Shown: positions 26,146 through 34,742 of the stretch, piece by piece | Position numbering within the stretch: the first letter of the stretch is position 1 | Layout: each line of letters begins with the position of its first letter | Source: Polaromonas sp047303325 | Lineage (GTDB): Bacteria > Pseudomonadota > Gammaproteobacteria > Burkholderiales > Burkholderiaceae_C | Reading direction: 5' to 3' | Length of the DNA: 64,000 bases | Assembly: GCF_047303325.1 (NCBI RefSeq) | Contig: NZ_JBKBEX010000016.1 | Location: 1-64,000, forward strand | Translations under genes and position numbers: made by a program | The notes under the pieces: generated by a model | The model's database searches: none | Told to the model about the DNA's origin: nothing | Seen by the model: only the letters and a program-made list of their open reading frames with translations

Positions 26146-26166
26146 GGGCGGATTATCGCCGGGGAG

Positions 26167-26787
26167 TCAGGCAATTGCGGGCTGCCAGTCCAAAGCCCAT
26201 GCGCCCGACAGCACGTTTTGCAGCCACAGCGCGCCCGTCAGTGTTTTGGCGTCCGTCACTTGCCCGTTCGCGCACCAGGACAGCAGTTCGGCGGGCGTGG
26301 CGGTAAAAACATCGAGGAACTCACCGGCTTCGAGCTTGCGCGAGCCCTGCGCCAGCCCACGCGCGAACCAGATGTCGATAAACTCGGTCGAATAGGAGAT
26401 CACCGGGTGCAGCACACCGGCGCGCGCCCACTCACGCGCGGTGTAACCGGTTTCTTCAAGCAGCTCGCGCTGCGCGCAGGCCAGCGAGGCCTCACCCGGG
26501 TCCAGCTTGCCCGCGGGGAACTCGACCATGACAGCCTGCACCGGGTAGCGGTATTGGCGCTCCAGTACCAGGCGGCCATCGTCGCATTGGGCCACGATCA
26601 TCACGGCGCCGGGGTGGATGATGTATTCGCGCGTCGCCTGCGTACCGTCCGGCAGGCCGACGGTGTCGCGCATGGCGTGGAGGAAATTGCCCTTGAGGAT
26701 CTCCGCTGAAGCCAGCCGCGTCTCCACAAGATGCGCATCGGCCGGCTCGCCGGCCTCTGGGTCGCCCGGTACCGCGGCTTTTTTCAT
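26167..26787 (-). CDS. NUDIX hydrolase, ADP-ribose pyrophosphatase-like
   Basis: This 206-residue enzyme has a complete Nudix box, GKLDPGEASLACAQRELLEE then TGY (about residues 95-117). The preceding GRLVLERQYRYPVQAVMVEF matches NudF-type ADP-ribose or nucleoside-diphosphate-sugar hydrolases. It would convert ADP-ribose to AMP and ribose 5-phosphate. It overlaps the DUF2818 gene by four bases and lies in the tail of the nuo unit, as in other Burkholderiales. Confidence 0.92.
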   Translation of the reverse strand: MKKAAVPGDPEAGEPADAHLVETRLASAEILKGNFLHAMRDTVGLPDGTQATREYIIHPGAVMIVAQCDDGRLVLERQYRYPVQAVMVEFPAGKLDPGEASLACAQRELLEETGYTAREWARAGVLHPVISYSTEFIDIWFARGLAQGSRKLEAGEFLDVFTATPAELLSWCANGQVTDAKTLTGALWLQNVLSGAWALDWQPAIA

Positions 26788-27086
26788 GGCCGGTGCTTGA
26801 ACAGGTAGCGCCAGATGAAACCGGGAAAGGCGAAGGTGATGAAGAGCGCGCCGGTGATGGCGTAAAACTCCCAGCCCTGTGGCGCGATCTGGCCGCCGCG
26901 CTGCTCGAGGTAGAGGCCCAGGCCGCCTGTGAGGAAGTACCAGACGACCATTTCACCCAGCCGGATAGCCAGGTTTTTGGGCTGCTTGACGGCGTAGACC
27001 GCGAAAAGGCGGTTGCTGACAAAAGGCAGGTTGGCCGCCAGCAAGGCCAGCAACACCACCAACCAGACCGAAGCCGTTTGTGTCAT
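26784..27086 (-). CDS. DUF2818 family membrane protein
   Basis: This 100-residue protein has three hydrophobic segments (VWLVVLLALLAANLPFV; LGEMVVWYFLTGGLGLYL; FYAITGALFITFAFPGFI). DUF2818 genes follow nuoN in Burkholderiales, which suggests a role linked to complex I assembly or stability, though none is established. The start overlaps the nuoN stop in ATGA, so the two are coupled. Confidence 0.9.
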   Translation of the reverse strand: MTQTASVWLVVLLALLAANLPFVSNRLFAVYAVKQPKNLAIRLGEMVVWYFLTGGLGLYLEQRGGQIAPQGWEFYAITGALFITFAFPGFIWRYLFKHRP

Positions 27087-28585
27087 GAACCCAGGGACTT
27101 GACGATGCTGCTGATCGACTGGGAGCACAGCGTCATCAGGCCGCCGGGCAGCATGCCCAGGATCAGGATCATCGCGCCGTTGATTGCCAGCACCACCTTG
27201 GCGTCCGTCGGCCCGGAAACCGGCTGGGCGTTGTGAGCGAGCGGCGCGTCAAAGTACATGACCTTGACCACGCGCAGGTAGTAGAAGGAGCCGACCAGCG
27301 ACATGACCACGGCAAACACAGCCAATGCGATGTAGCTGGCTTGTTGCGACGAGACCAGCGCCTGCAGGACGGACAGCTTGGCATAAAAGCCCACCAGCGG
27401 CGGCAGGCCGGCCAGCGAGAACATGCAGATGGCCATCACACCCGCGTACAGGGGGCTGCGCTGGTTCAGGCCGGCCAGGTCGACGATGTCCTCGGACTCA
27501 TGGCCAGCACGCGCCAGCAGCATGATGATGCCGAAAGCGCCCAGGGTGGTGAGCACATAGGTCAGGGCGTAGAACATTGCCGCGCTGTAGGCGGACTCGG
27601 TGTTGAGCTGGTTGCCGTTGACCACGCCTGCCAGCAGGCCGAGCAGCAGGAAACCCATCTGGGAGATGGTCGAGAAGGCCAGCATGCGCTTGAGGTTGGA
27701 CTGGGCGATGGCAGCCAGGTTGCCGACCAGCAGCGAACCTATCGCCATCAGGGCCAGCATCTGCTGCCAGTCGATCGCCAGCGGCAGCAGGCCCTCGACC
27801 AGCAGGCGTATGCAGATCGCGAAGGCCGCGAGCTGGGGTGCGCCGCCTATCAGCAACGTCACCGCGGTGGGAGCGCCCTGGTAAACGTCGGGCAGCCACA
27901 TGTGGAAAGGCACGGCCCCCAACTTGAAGGCCAGGCCGGCCACGATGAAGACCAGGCCGAAAATCAGCACCTGGTGGCGGACCTGGCGGCTGGCGATGGC
28001 GTTGAACACGTCGTTGAGATCCAGGGAGCCGGTCGCGCCGTAAAGCATGGACAGGCCGTACAGCAGGAAGCCCGAGGCCAGCGCGCCCAGCACAAAATAC
28101 TTCATGGCCGCTTCGGTGGCGATGGCGTTGTCGCGGCGCAGGGCCACCAGCGCGTAGCTGGACAGCGTCAGCAACTCCAGGCCCATGTAGATGACCAGGA
28201 AGTTGTGGCCCGACATCATCACGAACATACCCACCAGCGCGAACAGGCTCAGCGTGAAGAATTCGCCGCCGCGCAGCATCTCGCGGTCCGCGGCGTAAGG
28301 CCGGCCGTACACCAGCGTGATCATCAGGGTAATGCTGGCAAAGCACTTGAGCCAGCTGCCCATGGGATCGACGACCACCATGTTGCCGAAACCGTAAAAG
28401 GTTTGCCCGCCCACCGCGTAGGCGGCCTCCAGGGCGGCCACCACGGCCAGTGTCAGCAGGGTGAGCACATAGGTGAGCGTGCGCTGCGGCGTCTTGACGC
28501 CCAGGTCCACCAGCGCGATCACGCAGGCCATAGTCAGGAGTATGAGTTCGGGGTAAACCGCGATCCAGGAGAGTTTGTCTATCAT
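27083..28585 (-). CDS. nuoN: NADH-quinone oxidoreductase subunit N
   Basis: This 500-residue antiporter-like proton-pumping subunit of complex I has 14 helices, with the conserved Lys/Glu helices of the Mrp-type fold (ELLTLSSYALVAL near residue 130; KLGAVPFHMWLPDVYQGAPT near 225). It is the last core nuo gene and overlaps DUF2818 by four bases. Confidence 0.97.
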   Translation of the reverse strand: MIDKLSWIAVYPELILLTMACVIALVDLGVKTPQRTLTYVLTLLTLAVVAALEAAYAVGGQTFYGFGNMVVVDPMGSWLKCFASITLMITLVYGRPYAADREMLRGGEFFTLSLFALVGMFVMMSGHNFLVIYMGLELLTLSSYALVALRRDNAIATEAAMKYFVLGALASGFLLYGLSMLYGATGSLDLNDVFNAIASRQVRHQVLIFGLVFIVAGLAFKLGAVPFHMWLPDVYQGAPTAVTLLIGGAPQLAAFAICIRLLVEGLLPLAIDWQQMLALMAIGSLLVGNLAAIAQSNLKRMLAFSTISQMGFLLLGLLAGVVNGNQLNTESAYSAAMFYALTYVLTTLGAFGIIMLLARAGHESEDIVDLAGLNQRSPLYAGVMAICMFSLAGLPPLVGFYAKLSVLQALVSSQQASYIALAVFAVVMSLVGSFYYLRVVKVMYFDAPLAHNAQPVSGPTDAKVVLAINGAMILILGMLPGGLMTLCSQSISSIVKSLGS

Positions 28586-28614
28586 CTGAATTCTTTGTAG
28601 TTGCTCGATCGGCT

Positions 28615-30090
28615 TCAGTTCAGCTTGGAGACTGCGACATGCTTGAGCAGGTCGGCGACCGACGTGTTCATCACGTCCGTGAAGGGCTTGGGATAGATGC
28701 CCATGTACAGCACGGCAATGGCCAGCAGGGCCAGCATCAGGAACTCGCGGCTGTTGATGTCGGTGAGCGCCTTGACGTCTTCATTGGCCACGGGGCCCAG
28801 GTAAACGCGCTTGTACATCCACAGGGTATAGGCCGCGCCGAAAATGAGGGCGGTCGCCGCCGCGCCGCCTATCCAGAAATTGGTCTTCACGGCGCCCAGG
28901 ATCACCATCCACTCGCCGACGAAACCTGCCGTGGCCGGCAGGCCGCAGTTGGCCATGGCAAACAACAAGGCAAACGCCGCGAACTTGGGCATGGTGTTCA
29001 CCACGCCGCCGTAGCTGGCGATCTCGCGCGAATGAACGCGGTCGTACAGCACGCCGATGCACAGGAACATGGCGCCCGAAACGAAACCGTGAGCGATCAT
29101 CTGGACCAGGCCGCCCGAGACGCCCAGGTCATTGAAGATAAAGAAACCCAGCGTGACAAAACCCATGTGGGCCACCGATGAGTAGGCCACCAGTTTTTTC
29201 ATGTCCTGCTGCACCAGGGCCACCAGCCCCACATAGACGACGGCGATCAGCGACAGCGCGATCATCAGCCAGGCCCATTCGTGCGAAGCGTCCGGGGCGA
29301 TGGGCATGGAAAAGCGCAGGAAACCGTAAGCACCCAGCTTCAGCATGATGGCCGCCAGCACGGCGGAGCCGCCGGTAGGCGCCTCGACGTGCACGTCGGG
29401 TAGCCAGGTGTGGACCGGCCACATCGGCACCTTGACGGCAAAGGCCGCGAAGAAGGCGAAGAACAGCAGCGTCTGTATCGTGCTGCCCAGCGGCAGCTTG
29501 TGCCAGGTCAGGATGTCGAAGCTGCCGCCCGACTTGTTGTACAGGTAGATCAGCGCCACCAGCATCAGTAACGAGCCGAGCAAGGTGTAGAGAAAGAACT
29601 TGAAGGCCGCGTAAATCTTGTTGGGGCCGCCCCAGATGCCGATGATCAGGTACATCGGGATCAGCGTGGCTTCGAAGAACACGTAGAACAGGATGCCGTC
29701 CAGCGCCGAGAACACGCCGATCATGAGCCCGCTCAGGATCAGGAACGAGGCCATGTACTGGTTCACGCGCGTGGTGATGGCCTCCCAGCTCGCAATGACG
29801 ACCACCACGTTGATGAAGGCCGTCAACAGCACAAACCACAACGAGATGCCGTCGACACCCAGGTGGTAATTGACGTTGAAGCGCTGGATCCAGCTGCCCT
29901 TCTCCACGAATTGCATGGCCGAGGTGCCCAGTTCGAAGCCGCCGTACAAAGGCAGCGTGACCAGGAAACTGACGACCGCGCCTATCAGCGCGACCCAGCG
30001 AACGCTGCGTGCCTGCTCGTCACGGCCCAGCGCCAGCAGAACCACACCGAAAACAATCGGTGTCCAGATCGCAAGACTCAACAAACCCAT
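28615..30090 (-). CDS. nuoM: NADH-quinone oxidoreductase subunit M
   Basis: This 491-residue antiporter-like membrane subunit of complex I shows the proton-channel motif VKVPMWPVHTWLPDVHVEAP (about residues 225-245) with broken helix 7 and 12 patterns, and the conserved Glu region YVFFEATLIPMYLIIG at about 140. Fourteen helices and the usual length for the family. It lies between nuoL and nuoN. Confidence 0.97.
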   Translation of the reverse strand: MGLLSLAIWTPIVFGVVLLALGRDEQARSVRWVALIGAVVSFLVTLPLYGGFELGTSAMQFVEKGSWIQRFNVNYHLGVDGISLWFVLLTAFINVVVVIASWEAITTRVNQYMASFLILSGLMIGVFSALDGILFYVFFEATLIPMYLIIGIWGGPNKIYAAFKFFLYTLLGSLLMLVALIYLYNKSGGSFDILTWHKLPLGSTIQTLLFFAFFAAFAVKVPMWPVHTWLPDVHVEAPTGGSAVLAAIMLKLGAYGFLRFSMPIAPDASHEWAWLMIALSLIAVVYVGLVALVQQDMKKLVAYSSVAHMGFVTLGFFIFNDLGVSGGLVQMIAHGFVSGAMFLCIGVLYDRVHSREIASYGGVVNTMPKFAAFALLFAMANCGLPATAGFVGEWMVILGAVKTNFWIGGAAATALIFGAAYTLWMYKRVYLGPVANEDVKALTDINSREFLMLALLAIAVLYMGIYPKPFTDVMNTSVADLLKHVAVSKLN

Positions 30091-30120
30091 TCTTGTTCTT
30101 CCTTGATTTTGTTGAACTGA

Positions 30121-32145
30121 TCAGCGATTGAGCCAGACGAAATACGTCATCAACACAAACACGCCAACAATCATGCCGAAGGCATAGTGGTAGATGTAAC
30201 CGGACTGCAGACGGCGCACCACGCCGGCGACCCAGCCGACCAGCTTCCAGGAGCCGTTGACCAGCGCGCCGTCGATCAGCTTCTGGTCGCCCCCCTTCCA
30301 GAGCGCGGTGCCGAGCATGCGTGTGCCGCGGGCCAGCACGTTCTCGTTGAACCAGTCGAAGTAGTATTTGTTGTCGAGCAGCGTGAACACGGGCATGAAC
30401 ATGCGCTTGATCGCGGCCGGCAGGGCCGGGTTGACCATGTACATATACCAGGCCAGCACCGAGCCGGACAGGGCCAGCCAGAACGGCGGCGCCATCAGCC
30501 CATGCAAGGCCATCTGCGCCGGTCCGTGGAACAGCTGCTTGAGCTCTTCCATGGCGGGGTGTTTTTCGAGGTTCACGAAGATGGCGTCCTTGAAGAACCC
30601 GCCGTACAGCATGGGCTCAATCGTCATGAAACCGATGACCACCGACGGAATCGCCAGCAGGATCAGCGGCACCGTCACCACCCAAGGGGACTCGTGCGGC
30701 GCATGGTGTTCACCATGGTGGCCGTGGTCGTCGTGGCCATGGTGGTGCGCGTCGGGATTCTGGTCGAAGCGTTCCTTGCCGTGGAACACCAGGAAATACA
30801 GGCGGAAGGAATAAAAGGCCGTCACGAAGACGCCTGCCAGCACCGCGAAATACGCGAAGCCAGCGCCCACCAGGTGGCTCTCATGCACGGCCTCAATGAT
30901 GCTGTCCTTGGAATAAAAACCCGCGAACAAAGGAGTGCCTATCAGGGCCAGTGTGCCCAGCAGCGAGGTAATCCAGGTGACGGGCATGTACTTGCGCACG
31001 CCGCCCATCCAGCGGATGTCCTGGTTGTGGTGCATGCCGATGATGACCGAGCCTGCCGCCAGGAACAGCAGTGCCTTGAAGAAGGCATGGGTCATCAGAT
31101 GGAACACCGCGACGGAGTAGGCGGAAGCGCCCAGCGCCACCGTCATGTAGCCCAGTTGCGAGAGCGTGGAATACGCGACCACGCGTTTGATGTCGTTCTG
31201 GATGATGCCGAGAAAGCCCATGAACAGGGCCGTGATCGCGCCAATCACCATGACGAAGCTCAGCGCGGTGTCGCTGAGTTCGAACAGCGGCGACATGCGC
31301 GCCACCATAAAAATGCCGGCGGTCACCATGGTTGCCGCGTGGATCAGCGCGGAAATCGGGGTTGGGCCTTCCATGGAATCCGGAAGCCAGACGTGCAGCG
31401 GAAACTGCGCCGACTTGCCCATGGCGCCAATGAAGAGGCAGATGCAGACCACAGTGACCAGCATCCAGCCGGTGCCCGGGAACGTCAGTTTGGAGAGTTC
31501 ATCGGCCTTGGCAAAGGCCTCGGCGTAGTTCAGCGTGCCGGCATAGGCGGCAATCAGGCCGATGCCGAGGATGAAGCCGAAGTCGCCCACGCGGTTGACC
31601 AGGAAGGCCTTCATGTTCGCGAAGATGGCGGTCGGCTTGTTGAACCAGAAACCGATCAGCAAATAGGACACCAGGCCCACGGCTTCCCAGCCGAAGAACA
31701 GCTGCAGCATGTTGTTGCTCATGACGAGCATCAGCATGGAGAAAGTGAACAGCGAGATGTAGGCAAAGAAACGGTTGTAGCCCTCGTCTTCTTCCATGTA
31801 GCCTATGGTGTAGATGTGCACCATCAGGGACACAAAGGTCACCACGCACATCATCATGGCCGTGAGGCCATCGACCAGGAAGCCGATTTCCATTTTCAGG
31901 CCACCGACGTTCATCCAGGTGTAGAGCGTTTCATTGAAGCGCGCGCCGTCGATGGCCACGCTCTTGAGCGTCATGGCCGAAATGATGAAGGCCACCAGCA
32001 CGCCGAGAATCGTGAGGCTGTGCGACAGGCGCCGGCCAATCCAGTTGCCGCCGAAGGAAGTACCAAGAATACCGGCGACCAAGGCGCCAGCCAGCGGCGC
32101 CAGCGGGACGGCCAGCAGGGCCGATGCGGAGAGGGTTTGACTCAT
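30121..32145 (-). CDS. nuoL: NADH-quinone oxidoreductase subunit L
   Basis: This 674-residue distal antiporter-like subunit carries the long lateral helix that couples the pumping modules. The core has GKSAQFPLHVWLPDSMEGPT (about residues 240-260), and there is a His-rich cytoplasmic loop (AHHHGHDDHGHHGEHH) near residue 475. That loop is unusual and could bind metal. The C-terminal extension and anchor (YIYHYAFGMIVGVFVLMTYF) are as expected. Confidence 0.97.
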   Translation of the reverse strand: MSQTLSASALLAVPLAPLAGALVAGILGTSFGGNWIGRRLSHSLTILGVLVAFIISAMTLKSVAIDGARFNETLYTWMNVGGLKMEIGFLVDGLTAMMMCVVTFVSLMVHIYTIGYMEEDEGYNRFFAYISLFTFSMLMLVMSNNMLQLFFGWEAVGLVSYLLIGFWFNKPTAIFANMKAFLVNRVGDFGFILGIGLIAAYAGTLNYAEAFAKADELSKLTFPGTGWMLVTVVCICLFIGAMGKSAQFPLHVWLPDSMEGPTPISALIHAATMVTAGIFMVARMSPLFELSDTALSFVMVIGAITALFMGFLGIIQNDIKRVVAYSTLSQLGYMTVALGASAYSVAVFHLMTHAFFKALLFLAAGSVIIGMHHNQDIRWMGGVRKYMPVTWITSLLGTLALIGTPLFAGFYSKDSIIEAVHESHLVGAGFAYFAVLAGVFVTAFYSFRLYFLVFHGKERFDQNPDAHHHGHDDHGHHGEHHAPHESPWVVTVPLILLAIPSVVIGFMTIEPMLYGGFFKDAIFVNLEKHPAMEELKQLFHGPAQMALHGLMAPPFWLALSGSVLAWYMYMVNPALPAAIKRMFMPVFTLLDNKYYFDWFNENVLARGTRMLGTALWKGGDQKLIDGALVNGSWKLVGWVAGVVRRLQSGYIYHYAFGMIVGVFVLMTYFVWLNR

Positions 32146-32152
32146 CTTGTTG

Positions 32153-32461
32153 TTAGCCCTGGAGCGTGTTGAGTTCGTCTACGTTGATGCTGGACTTGTT
32201 GCGGAACAGCAGCACCAGGATGGCCAGGCCTATGGCCGATTCGGCCGCGGCGACGGTCAGGATGAAGAACACAAAAACCTGGCCGGCCATGTCGTTCAGG
32301 TAATACGAGAAGGCCACAAAGTTCATGTTGACCGCCAGCAGCATGAGCTCGATGGCCATGAGCAGCACGATCAGGTTTTTGCGGTTCAGGAAGATGCCGA
32401 TGACCGACAGCGCGAACAGCATCGCGCCCAGCGAAAGAAAATGTCCCAGGGTGAGCGTCAT
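32153..32461 (-). CDS. nuoK: NADH-quinone oxidoreductase subunit K
   Basis: This 102-residue three-helix complex I subunit has the two essential acidic helix residues (IELMLLAVNMNFV and VAAAESAIGLAILVLLF), typical of NuoK. The start overlaps the nuoJ stop by four bases, which indicates coupling. Confidence 0.97.
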   Translation of the reverse strand: MTLTLGHFLSLGAMLFALSVIGIFLNRKNLIVLLMAIELMLLAVNMNFVAFSYYLNDMAGQVFVFFILTVAAAESAIGLAILVLLFRNKSSINVDELNTLQG

Positions 32462-33108
32462 GCCTTCTTCTCCTCGGCGGGTACAGCTGCGACAACCGGC
32501 GGTGCGGCCACGACGGATTTCATCTTGACCAGGCTCACTCGGTCCGAGCGCTTGACCCGGATCTGCTCCGATGGGTTCTGGTATTTGGAGTCCTTGCGCG
32601 CGCGCAGGGTCAGCGCGATGGCGGCAATGATGGCCACCAGCAGGATCACCGCGGCGACTTCCAGCGGGTAGAGGTATTCGGAGTACAGCAGCTTGCCGAG
32701 CTCCTTGGTGTTGGAAAGCTGCGCGCCTATCTGGCCTGCGCCGGACGCGACCTTGGGCGGCTCACGAAATCCGCCCATCAGCACGTAAGACATTTCCAGC
32801 GCGATGATGGCGCCGACGGAGCCGGCCAGCGGGAAATGCTTCCAGAAGCCCTTGCGGACACTGTCGATATTGATGTCCAGCATCATCACGACGAACAGGA
32901 AGAGCACCATCACGGCGCCCACATAGACCAGCACCAGCGTGATCGCCAGGAACTCGGCCTTGAGCAGTATCCAGACGGCGGACGCCTGGAAGAATGCCAG
33001 CACAAGGTACAGCGCCGCATGCACCGGGTTGCGCGCGGTAATCACCCTGAATGCCGCAAACAGCAGCACCGCGGCGAAAACGTAAAAAAGACCTGTTTTA
33101 GCGTCCAT
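32458..33108 (-). CDS. nuoJ: NADH-quinone oxidoreductase subunit J
   Basis: This 216-residue five-helix membrane subunit has the conserved helix 3 segment LVYVGAVMVLFLFVVMMLDI. The C-terminal 45 residues form a charged then Ala-rich soluble tail (VKRSDRVSLVKMK, then PPVVAAVPAEEKKA). Confidence 0.96.
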   Translation of the reverse strand: MDAKTGLFYVFAAVLLFAAFRVITARNPVHAALYLVLAFFQASAVWILLKAEFLAITLVLVYVGAVMVLFLFVVMMLDINIDSVRKGFWKHFPLAGSVGAIIALEMSYVLMGGFREPPKVASGAGQIGAQLSNTKELGKLLYSEYLYPLEVAAVILLVAIIAAIALTLRARKDSKYQNPSEQIRVKRSDRVSLVKMKSVVAAPPVVAAVPAEEKKA

Positions 33109-33146
33109 GTTGTTGTGGATTCTTTCTTGAGCCAGCGGCCTGGGGT

Positions 33147-33647
33147 TCAGCGGTACTTGGCATCCGCCGCGCGGTTAGCGGCGATTTCGGACTCATAACG
33201 GTCGCCCACGGCCAGCAGCATCTCTTTGGTGAAATACAGGTCACCGCGTTTTTCGCCGTGGTATTCAAAGATGTGGGTCTCGACGATGGAGTCGACCGGG
33301 CAGCTTTCTTCGCAGAAGCCGCAGAAGATGCATTTGGTCAGGTCGATGTCGTAGCGCGAGGTGCGGCGGCTGCCGTCTTCACGCACATCGGATTCGATGG
33401 TGATGGCCATGGCCGGGCACACCGCTTCGCAAAGCTTGCAGGCGATGCAGCGCTCTTCGCCGTTGTCGTAGCGGCGCAAGGCGTGCAGGCCGCGAAAACG
33501 CGGGCTCAGCGGGGTCTTTTCCTCGGGGAACTGGACCGTGATCTTGCGGCTGAACATGTACTTGCCGGTCAGGGCCATGCCCTTGAACAGCTCGGTGAGC
33601 ATGAAGCTCGAAACAAAATCTTTGACGGAGGCTACAGCGGAAGACAT
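33147..33647 (-). CDS. nuoI: NADH-quinone oxidoreductase subunit I
   Basis: This 166-residue peripheral subunit carries two 4Fe-4S clusters (N6a and N6b), from CIACKLCEAVCPAMAI and CIFCGFCEESCPVDSI (about residues 70-125). An amphipathic N-terminal helix (FMLTELFKGMALTGKYMF) binds the membrane. It passes electrons towards NuoB. Confidence 0.97.
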   Translation of the reverse strand: MSSAVASVKDFVSSFMLTELFKGMALTGKYMFSRKITVQFPEEKTPLSPRFRGLHALRRYDNGEERCIACKLCEAVCPAMAITIESDVREDGSRRTSRYDIDLTKCIFCGFCEESCPVDSIVETHIFEYHGEKRGDLYFTKEMLLAVGDRYESEIAANRAADAKYR

Positions 33648-33650
33648 GGT

Positions 33651-34742
33651 TTATTTCCAGATGTTGTAGGAGGTCTGCATCCAGGCCCCAACGACTACCA
33701 GCCAGACAAGGGTGACAGGGATAAAAATCTTCCAACCCAAACGCATGATCTGGTCATAACGGAAACGCGGGAAGGTGGCGCGCACCCACAGGAACATGGT
33801 GACCACGACAAAAGTCTTGGCGCCCAGCCAGATCCAGCCCGGAACCCAACCCAGCACCGCATTGAACAGCGGGAAGTCAAATGGTGGCAACCAGCCGCCC
33901 AGGAACATCAGCACGGCCAGGATGGCGACCAGCCACATGTTGGCGTATTCAGCCAGGAAGAACATCGCGAAGGCCATGCCCGAGTATTCGACCATGTGGC
34001 CTGCCACGATTTCGGATTCGCCTTCAACGACGTCAAAGGGGTGGCGGTTGGTCTCGGCCAGGCCGGAGATGAAATACACGACAAAAATCGGCAACAGCGG
34101 CAGCCAGTTCCAGGACAGGAAGGTCCAGCCGCTGCTGGCCAGCATGCCCTTGCCCTGGCTCATCACGATGTCGGTCATGTTGAGGCTGCCCGACACCATG
34201 AGCACCACCACCAGACAGAAGCCCATGGCGATTTCATAGCTCACCATTTGCGCCGAGGCACGCATGGCGCCCAGGAAGGCGTATTTGGAGTTGGAAGCCC
34301 AGCCCGCGATGATCACGCCATACACTTCCAGCGAGGTGATGGCCATGAGGAACAGCAGGCCCGCGTTGATGTTGGCCAGCGCGATCTCGGGCCCAAAAGG
34401 AATGACGGCCCAGGCGGCCAGGGCCGGCATGATGGTCATGATGGGGCCGAGCACGAACAGGCCCTTGCTGGCCGCCGTGGGGATGATGATTTCCTTGGTC
34501 AGCAGTTTGAGCGCATCGGCAATCGGCTGCAGCAGGCCGAAAGGCCCGACGCGGTTGGGGCCGAGGCGGATCTGGGTAAAGCCGATGGCCTTGCGTTCCC
34601 ACAAGGTCAGGTAAGCCACCAGGCCCATCAGCGGCGCCAGCACACAGACAATCTTGATGAGCGTCCACAGCACAGGCCACACGGTGCCCGGCCAGATGCC
34701 GCCCATCAAGCCCTGGCCGAAGGCGAAGATTCCATCAATCAT
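33651..34742 (-). CDS. nuoH: NADH-quinone oxidoreductase subunit H
   Basis: This 363-residue eight-helix subunit forms part of the quinone chamber. Signatures are WERKAIGFTQIRLGPNRVGP (about 48-67) and ETNRHPFDVVEGESEIVAGH (about 223-242), with conserved acidic loop residues. It overlaps the nuoG stop by four bases. Confidence 0.97.
   Translation of the reverse strand: MIDGIFAFGQGLMGGIWPGTVWPVLWTLIKIVCVLAPLMGLVAYLTLWERKAIGFTQIRLGPNRVGPFGLLQPIADALKLLTKEIIIPTAASKGLFVLGPIMTIMPALAAWAVIPFGPEIALANINAGLLFLMAITSLEVYGVIIAGWASNSKYAFLGAMRASAQMVSYEIAMGFCLVVVLMVSGSLNMTDIVMSQGKGMLASSGWTFLSWNWLPLLPIFVVYFISGLAETNRHPFDVVEGESEIVAGHMVEYSGMAFAMFFLAEYANMWLVAILAVLMFLGGWLPPFDFPLFNAVLGWVPGWIWLGAKTFVVVTMFLWVRATFPRFRYDQIMRLGWKIFIPVTLVWLVVVGAWMQTSYNIWK

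Noticed and set aside
30187..32172. 661-codon rightward open frame opposite nuoL
   Set aside because: It is antisense to a certain complex I gene, rich in His, Gln and Arg, a common artefact in G+C-rich DNA. Similar long frames opposite nuoG, pnp and nuoD were rejected for the same reason.
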